Shown here: piece after piece, positions 43,917 to 51,180 of the stretch
Numbering within the stretch: position 1 is the first letter of the stretch
Layout of the letters: every line of letters begins with the position of its first letter
Assembly (NCBI GenBank): GCA_024234935.1
Contig: JACKNI010000002.1
Coordinates: 248,001 to 312,000 of the forward strand
DNA from: Chromatiales bacterium
GTDB lineage: Bacteria; Pseudomonadota; Gammaproteobacteria; Steroidobacterales; GCA-2729495
DNA: 64,000 bases
Reading direction: 5' to 3'
Program-made: the position numbers and the translations under genes
The notes under the pieces: generated by a model
What the model saw: the letters and a program-made list of their open reading frames with translations, nothing else
The model's database searches: none
What the model was told of the DNA's origin: nothing

Positions 43917-46142
43917 TCAACGCCTGTCAAAACGATCCAGGGTCATCACCTTGGACCACGCACCGACAAAGTCCCGCACGAATTTCTCGCGTGCGTCGTC
44001 AGCTGCGTAGACCTCTGCGATTGCGCGGAGCTCCGAGTTGGACCCGAAAACAAGGTCCACCGGGGTCGCCGTCCACTTGAGGTCCCCCGTGCGGCGATCA
44101 CGGCCCTCGTAAACACCCTCGGTTGCGGATGACTTCGACCATTGCGTCGACATGTCGAGCAGGTTCACGAAGAAATCGTTGCTCAACGTTCCGGGCCGAC
44201 CGGTCAACACACCCGCCGAGGACTGCCCGGCGTTTGCATTCAGGACCCGCATGCCACCGACGAGAACGGTCATTTCCGGAACGCTCAGCGTCAGCATGCT
44301 GGCCCGGTCGACGAGCATTTCCGGTGGCGATCGACGGTTAGCCGCGGCGAAGTAGTTGCGGAACCCGTCGGCGGTCGGCTCGAGAACCGCGAAGGATTTC
44401 ACATCGGTCTGGGCCTGTGATGCATCCGTGCGCCCCGGCATGAACGGAACCTGCACGTTGTGCCCGGCGTTTTTCGCGGCCTGCTCGATGGCCGCGGCAC
44501 CACCCAGAACGACCAGGTCGGCGAGCGATACCTCTTTGCCGCCTGATTGCGCACGGTTGAAGCTTTTCTGGATGCCCTCAAGGCGCTTCAGCACCTTCGA
44601 CAACTCGGCCGGATCATTGACAGCCCAGTCCTTCTGCGGCGCGAGACGAATGCGCGCACCGTTGGCCCCACCGCGCATGTCGGTGCCGCGGAAGCTTGCC
44701 GCCGATGCCCATGCAGTTCTCACGAGCTCCGGTATGGTCAGCCCCGACGCGAGGATCTCCGTCTTCAGCCGCGCAATGTCCTCGGCACCAACCAGCTCAT
44801 GGTCGACCGCGGGAAGCGGATCTTGCCAAAGCAGTTCCTCGCTCGGCACGAGATTGCCGGCGTAGCGCGCACGCGGGCCCAGATCACGGTGTGTCAACTT
44901 GAACCATGCCTTCGCAAAAGCGAGTTCGAACTCCGGCGGATTTTTCAGAAAGCGCTGCGAAATTTTCCGGTAGGCCGGATCGAATTTCAGCGCCAGGTCC
45001 GTCGTGAACATGATCGGCGCATGGCGTTTGGCCGGATCGAAAGCATCGGGCACCAGATTGGCTGCCGCTCCATCAGCGGGAATCCACTGGGTCCCGCCTG
45101 CAGGGCTCTTCGTCTGCACCCAGTCAAACGTGAACAGGTTGCTCAGGTATTGCATCGTCCAGGCTGTCGGGGTGGATGTCCACGCGCCTTCCAGCCCGCT
45201 GGTGATCGTGTCGCCGGCATTGCCGCTACCGCACTTGTTCTTCCAGCCCAGGCCTTGCTGCTCGATGCTTGCTGCCGCCGGCTCGACGCCGACGCAATCG
45301 GCAGGAGGAGCGGCACCGTGAGCCTTGCCGAAGGTGTGACCGCCGGCGATAAGCGCAACGGTTTCTTCATCATTCATCGCCATCCGCCCGAAGGTCTCGC
45401 GGATATCCCTCGCGGCGGCAAGCGGATCAGGGTTGCCGTTCGGGCCCTCCGGATTCACGTAGATCAGGCCCATCTGGACCGCGGCAAGAGGATTCTCCAG
45501 CTGCCGGTCGCCGCTGTAGCGTTTGTCGGCGAGGAACTCGTTCTCCGGTCCCCAGTAGACGAGGTCGGGCTCCCAGTCATCCTCGCGCCCGCCGGCAAAA
45601 CCGAAAGTCTTGAAGCCCATGGATTCCATGGCGACAGTGCCCGTGAGGGCCATGAGGTCGGCCCAGGAAATGCTCCGGCCATACTTCTGCTTGATCGGCC
45701 AGAGCAACCGTCGCGCCTTGTCGAGGTTTGCGTTGTCCGGCCAACTGTTCAGCGGCTCGAAGCGCTGTTGGCCACCACCCGCACCGCCGCGACCATCAGC
45801 CACACGGTAAGTGCCCGCGCTGTGCCATGCCATGCGAATGAAAAACGGCCCATAGTTGCCATAGTCTGCGGGCCACCAGTCCTGGGATGTGGTCATCACC
45901 GCTTCGATATCTTTCTTCACGGCATCGATATCGAGACTTGCGAAGGCATCGCCGTAGTTGAAGTCCTTGCCCAAGGGGTCGGACTCGGCAGCGTGCTGGC
46001 GAAGAGGCGCGAGATTCAGCTGTTCAGGCCACCAGAACTGGTTGGACTTCGGCTGATCCTGCGCGAGCGCCGGGCCCGAGAAAACGACCGGTGCCATCAC
46101 GACCGACAAAGCGGCAAGAAAACGTATCGGTTGAATAGACAT
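43917..46142 (-). CDS. katG: catalase-peroxidase with signal peptide
   Basis: 741 residues. Degrades hydrogen peroxide. The catalytic R103, W106, H107 (RMAWHSAGTYR) and proximal H270 (AGGHTFGKAH) are present, and W106, Y229 (LIYVNPEGPNG) and M255 (TFGRMAMND) can form the Met-Tyr-Trp adduct, so it should be active. It begins with a Sec signal (PIRFLAALSVVMAPVVFSGPALAQ), which marks a periplasmic KatP-like enzyme and not the usual cytoplasmic KatG. ATG 46142 follows GGAGG; the extension to 46379 is not supported. No oxyR gene is adjacent. Confidence 0.93.
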   Translation of the reverse strand: MSIQPIRFLAALSVVMAPVVFSGPALAQDQPKSNQFWWPEQLNLAPLRQHAAESDPLGKDFNYGDAFASLDIDAVKKDIEAVMTTSQDWWPADYGNYGPFFIRMAWHSAGTYRVADGRGGAGGGQQRFEPLNSWPDNANLDKARRLLWPIKQKYGRSISWADLMALTGTVAMESMGFKTFGFAGGREDDWEPDLVYWGPENEFLADKRYSGDRQLENPLAAVQMGLIYVNPEGPNGNPDPLAAARDIRETFGRMAMNDEETVALIAGGHTFGKAHGAAPPADCVGVEPAAASIEQQGLGWKNKCGSGNAGDTITSGLEGAWTSTPTAWTMQYLSNLFTFDWVQTKSPAGGTQWIPADGAAANLVPDAFDPAKRHAPIMFTTDLALKFDPAYRKISQRFLKNPPEFELAFAKAWFKLTHRDLGPRARYAGNLVPSEELLWQDPLPAVDHELVGAEDIARLKTEILASGLTIPELVRTAWASAASFRGTDMRGGANGARIRLAPQKDWAVNDPAELSKVLKRLEGIQKSFNRAQSGGKEVSLADLVVLGGAAAIEQAAKNAGHNVQVPFMPGRTDASQAQTDVKSFAVLEPTADGFRNYFAAANRRSPPEMLVDRASMLTLSVPEMTVLVGGMRVLNANAGQSSAGVLTGRPGTLSNDFFVNLLDMSTQWSKSSATEGVYEGRDRRTGDLKWTATPVDLVFGSNSELRAIAEVYAADDAREKFVRDFVGAWSKVMTLDRFDRR

Positions 46143-46399
46143 TGGAATCAGATCCTCCGGGCAACAAACACAGGGAGCGTGGTGAATGTTCGGCTGGGAA
46201 CACCGTGCAGATTCAAGGCCGCAGTCGGGCCACGAGAAACGCATGGCCAGAGTGCGCTGCCGGGCCGGCCAAAGCAAGGCTGCTGCCACGACCTGACCGG
46301 CGTCGCCATGCTTCAGTGCAGTCAGGATTCGCGCTGGACAAGCGCCTGTCATCGGGGCAGTCTCGACACGGAGTTGCAACTATTCCCGGGAGTATTGCC

Positions 46400-47047
46400 A
46401 TGGCGATGGTTGACTGGCGGATACAGGGCTACGACTACTCAAGCTGCAATTGCGCCTGGGGCTGCCCCTGCCAGGTGATGGCACCACCTACCGATGGCAC
46501 CTGCCGGGCGGCAGCCGGCTTCGAGATCAGTCGCGGCCATTTTGGCGACACCCGGCTCGACGGCCTGTGTTTCGGCGGCTTGTTTGCCTGGCCGGGGGCC
46601 ATTCATGAAGGTAACGGCGAAGCATTGCCACTGATCGATGTGCGGGCCACGCCTGCACAGCGCGAGGCCCTGCTCAAGATCATGTCAGGCCAGGAAACCG
46701 AACCGGGCGCGACCTTCTTTCAGGTGTTCTTCTCCACGCTCAGCAAGGTACACGAGCCCCGCTTCGTGCCGATCCGTTTCGCGATAGATCTCGAGCAACG
46801 CACCGCGCAGTTCATCGTGGAGGGGCTGGTCGAGGCGCGGGCCGAGCCGATCCGCAACCCTGTCACCGGCGCACCGCAGCGTGCGAGGCTCGTGCTGCCC
46901 GAGGGCTTCGAGTTCTCCGAAGCAGAGCTCGCGAGCAGCACGGTCATGACGCGCAGCGACTCGCCCATCGAACTGGCATGGAAGGGCCGGCATGCGCACC
47001 TGACGCATCTCGACATAACCGGTCAGGGAGTGGTGCGCGCTGCCTGA
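46400..47047 (+). CDS. DUF1326 domain protein
   Basis: 215 residues, DUF1326 family. Cys-rich start SCNCAWGCPCQVM and the EFS-like strands later are typical; members are conserved but of unknown function and are often next to DUF2182 genes, as here. CxCxxxCxC could bind a metal such as copper. ATG 46400 is used (GGGAGT upstream), with an ATG at 46406 as alternative. The two genes are on the plus strand and divergent from katG across 257 bases. Confidence 0.85.
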   Translation: MAMVDWRIQGYDYSSCNCAWGCPCQVMAPPTDGTCRAAAGFEISRGHFGDTRLDGLCFGGLFAWPGAIHEGNGEALPLIDVRATPAQREALLKIMSGQETEPGATFFQVFFSTLSKVHEPRFVPIRFAIDLEQRTAQFIVEGLVEARAEPIRNPVTGAPQRARLVLPEGFEFSEAELASSTVMTRSDSPIELAWKGRHAHLTHLDITGQGVVRAA

Positions 47048-47084
47048 GCAGCCAGCAGCTTCGCAGGCGGCTGGCCCGGGTGGA

Positions 47085-47870
47085 TTGTTGATCGCAGGCC
47101 TGCGCCGGCAGCGCGCGATCGTCATTGCTGCACTGGCCCTGCTCACCCTGCTCGGCTGGTGGTATCTCCGTGCCGCACCGATGGCGATGCCCGGAGCCGG
47201 CGGCGTCTGGGCGCGAGGCTATCTGCTCGCCTCGTTCCTGATGTGGTTCATCATGATGGTGGCGATGATGACGCCATCGGTGGCACCCGTCGTGCTGCTC
47301 CATGACCGCGTCATGCACCGTGGCCAGCCGGGCTGGCACCGGCGCACCCTCGCCTTCCTGCTCGGCTACTTCATTGTCTGGGCAGCCTTCTCCGCAGCGG
47401 CAACCCTCGCCCAGTCAGCACTGATTCGCAGCGGCGTCATCGATGCCATGGGCGTGATCAGCGACGGCCGGGTGGCGGCGCTGCTGTTGCTGGCGGTCGC
47501 GATCTACCAGTGGTCTGCCGCAAAAACAGCCTGCCTCGATCGCTGCCACTCGCCGCTGGCCTTCATCGTGCGCCGCCGACGCGGCCCGCTGCGGGATCTG
47601 CGTGCGGGTCTCGCCCATGGGAGCTGGTGTGTCGCCTGCTGCGGAGCGCTGATGCTGCTGCTGTTCGTCGGCGGCGTCATGAATCTCGCCTGGGTGGCCG
47701 GCATAACGATTGCGGTCACCATCGAAAAGCTCGTGCCACGGCCCGGACCGGTCCGCATCGCGATCGGCATCAGTGCGCTGATCGGCGCCGCGTGGATCGG
47801 GTGGCGGGCCTGGCCGCTGATGCCACACCAGGCGTTCATGCCGTGGCTCGAATGGCTGGTGTCTGCATGA
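47085..47870 (+). CDS. DUF2182 integral membrane protein
   Basis: 262 residues, seven or so helices, DUF2182 family (often called predicted metal-binding membrane protein). MWFIMMVAMMTPSVAPVVLL is the family Met-rich helix; CLDRCHSPL and GSWCVACCGALMLL are the conserved Cys segments. TTG 47085 is the start I can support, with no strong ribosome site, and CTG 47040 overlapping the DUF1326 stop is possible. The pair DUF1326-DUF2182 recurs in many genomes; a metal-related role is inferred. Confidence 0.82.
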   Translation: MLIAGLRRQRAIVIAALALLTLLGWWYLRAAPMAMPGAGGVWARGYLLASFLMWFIMMVAMMTPSVAPVVLLHDRVMHRGQPGWHRRTLAFLLGYFIVWAAFSAAATLAQSALIRSGVIDAMGVISDGRVAALLLLAVAIYQWSAAKTACLDRCHSPLAFIVRRRRGPLRDLRAGLAHGSWCVACCGALMLLLFVGGVMNLAWVAGITIAVTIEKLVPRPGPVRIAIGISALIGAAWIGWRAWPLMPHQAFMPWLEWLVSA

Positions 47871-47885
47871 ACCGGATGCCATTCA

Positions 47886-49958
47886 TCAGGGTGCGACTGC
47901 CGACGGTCCCGGTGTGCCACCAAACAGGGCTCTGAGCCTGGCGAGATCCGAAAATCCGACGCTGCCATTGCCATCGAAATCCGCGTCCGGGTCGCTGGTC
48001 CCGAACTTCGTGCGGAATATGGCGAGGTCGGCAAAGTTGACCCGATTGTCATTGTTCAGATCCGCATCGCACCAGTTGCCAAAACCATCGCCATCCGAGT
48101 CTCGCTGGTCGGCATTGGCCTGTCCGAGGCAGTTGTCCACCGTGTCCGAAACCTTGTCTCCATCACTGTCCAGGATGATCGACACGGTGACCCTGGCGAC
48201 GGCAATGCGCGCTCCGTCCTCAATGAAATACTCGAAGCTGTCCGGGCCCTGATAGCCGGGACCTGGCGAGTAATTGGCCATTCCATTGACGATGGCAACC
48301 GTCCCGTGCAGCGGGTGGGTGTATATGCCGATCATCTTCCCGTAGCCGAACCCCAGGTCATTTGCGGCGACGTCAATGCTCACCGGGAGGTCCATGCCGG
48401 TAACCACCTCGTCATCGAGCGCCGCATAGTCGACGACCCGGACCGAGACGATGGCGCTGTCAGCTCGAGCCCCATCGGTAATTCGATAGCTGAACGTGTC
48501 CGTGTACGGTGCAGGCCGGTTGTATGCGGGGGAATAAGAGATCGATACGCTGTCCCTGGTACCGCTGGACGTGGAAGTGTAGGCGGAGCCGATCTGGGGA
48601 GAGGCGACGATGGACAGGGTCAACTGCGCGCCGAATCCCACGTCGTTTCTTGCCACGTGGAGTGATTGCGAGCTTCCGTTGAGCACGACATAGCTGTCAT
48701 TGAAAGCCTTCGCCGCCACCACGTCGATGCCCACGCGCGCCGTGTCACTGTTGCTGCCATCCGAGACTGAGTATTCGAAGCTGTCGGGGCCCACGTAGCC
48801 GGCAGTGGCGGTATACCGCACGCGAATGGCGGCCTTGTCCCCCGGTGAGCCGATGACGGTGGCTGTCCCGTGGAGAGGTGGCGTCACGATTTCCACCGCT
48901 GCGGACGCCCCGAAACCCGCATCATTTGCCAGTATGTCGATGGTCGCGGCGTAGCCCTGTGCGACACTGATGTAGTCAGGATGCGCATCGGGCAGGACTG
49001 GTCCGCCTTCCGGAGCAAAGTGCCTGAGCATGGCGCTGCCCGGGTCGTAGGCCCAGAAGTCCGGGGCGTTGGCAGCGAGGCCGTAGACGGTCACCGGGTA
49101 TCCCAGCGATCCCGCATAGGCCGCGGTGAAGGCATCGTAGTACGTTCCGCCGCTGACGAACGCTTCGTTGCCTGTCGCCGCAATGATGTTGGCCGGAAAT
49201 ACCAGCTGGTTCTGCCGTACATCACTTGCCAGAACCTGAAGCCGGCCGTAGTAGAACCGGCTCCGGTCCGTCGCCAATACCGAAGTACCGCCGTAGGCGT
49301 CTGCGGTGCCGTAAGTGCCCGTGCCTTCCGCCGCCACAAAGTTGTTGCCGACGACCGTGTACACCCTTACTTCGTGGGATGACGAGCCGCTGTTGCCATG
49401 TATTACCCGGGCACCGACGGGGTCGTATTCGATATCGCCATAGTAGACGGATGCGTAGAACCCGTTCGGGTTCGAGTTCAGGACGCTGATGCCGGATCCA
49501 CTTCCCCAACCGCACAACCAGTAGGAAATCCATTGGTCCTGCGAGGCCAGGATGAATCTCTCCGCATCGATGGCCTCGATGCGATAGGGTACGGCCGTGA
49601 CGGGCTTGCTGTCATAGGTGCCCGTCTGCAGATCGATGCGACCGACTCGACCGGCGGAGACACCATAGTCAGCCAATACGACGTACCGCCCGTCCGGCGT
49701 CAGGCTCATATCGGTGAACTGGCTGTTCGGCGTGAATGTGGTTACTGACCCTGTGCCTGTCGTCATGACACGAACGCTGCTGGCCGTCCGCAGCACCAAA
49801 GATCCGTAGCCGGGTGAGTAGATGAGTTGGGCAGGACTGCTCGGTGATCCGATGAAGTTGTCCTGCACGTATGTGGCCGGCGCGGCCAGACAGATCCCGG
49901 GCAGGCTCAACCCGAATAGCAGTACCAAACGATGCAGAAGCCCCGCTCTAATGGCCAT
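47886..49958 (-). CDS. large secreted Ig-like/calcium-repeat protein
   Basis: 690 residues with a signal peptide (HRLVLLFGLSLPGICLA). Residues 30-330 are beta-rich with many Tyr and Gly and may be a propeller-like domain. Then three similar bacterial Ig-like/cadherin-like modules (GYVGPDSFEYSVSDG; PYTDTFSYRITDGA; GYQGPDSFEYFIEDGA). The C terminus has calcium-binding repeats of thrombospondin type 3 and dockerin type (DSDGDKVSDTVDNC; DSDGDGFGNWCDADLNNDN; DADFDGNGSV). It may be an adhesin or cell-surface glycan-binding protein. ATG 49958 begins MAIRAGLLHRL. Confidence 0.82.
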   Translation of the reverse strand: MAIRAGLLHRLVLLFGLSLPGICLAAPATYVQDNFIGSPSSPAQLIYSPGYGSLVLRTASSVRVMTTGTGSVTTFTPNSQFTDMSLTPDGRYVVLADYGVSAGRVGRIDLQTGTYDSKPVTAVPYRIEAIDAERFILASQDQWISYWLCGWGSGSGISVLNSNPNGFYASVYYGDIEYDPVGARVIHGNSGSSSHEVRVYTVVGNNFVAAEGTGTYGTADAYGGTSVLATDRSRFYYGRLQVLASDVRQNQLVFPANIIAATGNEAFVSGGTYYDAFTAAYAGSLGYPVTVYGLAANAPDFWAYDPGSAMLRHFAPEGGPVLPDAHPDYISVAQGYAATIDILANDAGFGASAAVEIVTPPLHGTATVIGSPGDKAAIRVRYTATAGYVGPDSFEYSVSDGSNSDTARVGIDVVAAKAFNDSYVVLNGSSQSLHVARNDVGFGAQLTLSIVASPQIGSAYTSTSSGTRDSVSISYSPAYNRPAPYTDTFSYRITDGARADSAIVSVRVVDYAALDDEVVTGMDLPVSIDVAANDLGFGYGKMIGIYTHPLHGTVAIVNGMANYSPGPGYQGPDSFEYFIEDGARIAVARVTVSIILDSDGDKVSDTVDNCLGQANADQRDSDGDGFGNWCDADLNNDNRVNFADLAIFRTKFGTSDPDADFDGNGSVGFSDLARLRALFGGTPGPSAVAP

Positions 49959-50068
49959 AGTCCATCCCCCCGATTGTTCTTGTGGTTTTTTCCCGGCCAC
50001 GTGGCCAACTGGTCTCGTCGACGTGACGAAAGCAGGCCCCCGTGAGAACGCTACATTGTTGGGCTTGG

Positions 50069-50099
50069 GCTGTCATCACCTAGAACGGGTGATGGCAGC
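50069..50099. repeat. stem-loop at the end of the defence operon
   Basis: GCTGTCATCACC (50069-50080) and GGTGATGGCAGC (50088-50099) pair over 12 bases with one G.T, around a seven-base loop. It begins one base beyond the DUF6933-like stop codon on the minus strand. No U tract follows, so it is either a weak terminator or a 3'-end stabiliser of the operon transcript. Confidence 0.5.
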
Positions 50100-50100
50100 A

Positions 50101-50634
50101 TTAGGTTAAACGGCCGGTGTGGCGAGTGCTAATCATCGCCACCAGTTCGAGCAGCAGCCGGTCTGGCCGAATCCACTTGCCCCGAACGCTTGTGGGCCGA
50201 TCGCACAGGTCCAAAGCAACCGCCAATGGGTCCAGCATCAGGAAGTTCGGCACCCTCGCGAGATGTCCTTCGAGGTCCTGCCGGACGATGCGCATCGAAC
50301 TCAGCACGGAACGGTCGGTTGCCGTATCGAAGCGGATCGGCCCCAGGGCGAGCTCCGCCTGGGAGACTTGGTGAGGTGGGCAGCCCATGGCAGCCAGCGT
50401 GGCGGAGAACAGGGGCCGAAAGCTCCGGGCACCCAGGTCCGCAAACAGCTCCTTTCTTAGCCCTGGCACGAACAGGGCGGCTCGGGTTTCGTCGTGGCAG
50501 AAGAGCACGCACTGACGACGGTCGATGATTAGCCGGTCTGCGTGCCAGCTGCCGAGCGGGCTGTCTTCCCGCAGTGCGTCGGGCGAGACGTCTGGGAGAC
50601 GGGCGGCAAGCTTGCGGGTGGCGTGGATGATCAT
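50101..50634 (-). CDS. DUF6933-like protein
   Basis: 177 residues, soluble. The opening MIIHATRKLAARLPDVS and LIIDRRQCVLFCHDETRAALFVPGLRKELF match the DUF6933 family, of unknown function, in which Cys and His of VLFCHDETR are conserved. It is last in the Fic-to-DUF6933 gene run, separated by 27 bases from the HEPN-like gene. I cannot tell whether it is part of the defence unit or a passenger, but close spacing favours the former. Confidence 0.65.
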   Translation of the reverse strand: MIIHATRKLAARLPDVSPDALREDSPLGSWHADRLIIDRRQCVLFCHDETRAALFVPGLRKELFADLGARSFRPLFSATLAAMGCPPHQVSQAELALGPIRFDTATDRSVLSSMRIVRQDLEGHLARVPNFLMLDPLAVALDLCDRPTSVRGKWIRPDRLLLELVAMISTRHTGRLT

Positions 50635-50661
50635 CAGGACATAGCCCGACCACAGGTGGCG

Positions 50662-51180
50662 CTAGTGCAGGACTTCCGGCGGAACGTCCTGGTCACCCTC
50701 GTACTCCCTGATTCGGGGTTCGGACAGTTGATCAATTGTGAGTCCGTATGCCCGCAGGCAGTCATTGATCAGACAGTCCACTATCCGGCTGGCCTTCCGG
50801 CACACCTCACGCAGCTTATCGAGATCGTCGATGAGCCACCGCCTTCCCTTGACGGTAAGCATCGCCAGGATGCGGTCACCGTGCCAGTATGAGTGCACGA
50901 GGAAATTCCTCTTGCGGATCCCGGCCTGAATGGCCTTTCGCTCTGCATCCGTGAGGTGAGTGGCGGCATCAAGTTCCTTGAGCAGGCACCCGGCTGTTCT
51001 GGGCGCATCCGGTGCGTCGAGATTGGGCCGCTGACGCGGCGGCTTGCCGTCTCGTTGACGCTGCTCATCAATGATCTGGAGCAGCAACTGCAGACCGTGT
51101 TCCAGTTGCTGGGCCTGATGCACGGCGACGCCGAACATTCCGAAGACAGGCTCCAGCTCAGTTCGCGTTGGCTCGGTCAT
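50662..51180 (-). CDS. HEPN-motif protein of the type III RM-like operon
   Basis: 172 residues, almost all helical, with R91-N-F-L-V-H96 in GIRKRNFLVHSYWHGDR. This is the R-x4-H motif of HEPN ribonucleases, here in the typical place at the start of the second long helix after RKAIQAGIRK. HEPN proteins are frequent toxins and defence effectors. Its ATG overlaps the Res stop by ATGA. It could be an abortive-infection RNase controlled by the restriction complex, or simply a structural partner; the two-residue motif alone does not prove activity. Confidence 0.55.
   Translation of the reverse strand: MTEPTRTELEPVFGMFGVAVHQAQQLEHGLQLLLQIIDEQRQRDGKPPRQRPNLDAPDAPRTAGCLLKELDAATHLTDAERKAIQAGIRKRNFLVHSYWHGDRILAMLTVKGRRWLIDDLDKLREVCRKASRIVDCLINDCLRAYGLTIDQLSEPRIREYEGDQDVPPEVLH

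Noticed and set aside
44547..46478. A 643-codon plus-strand frame
   Set aside because: Antisense to katG, whose active-site residues are all intact.
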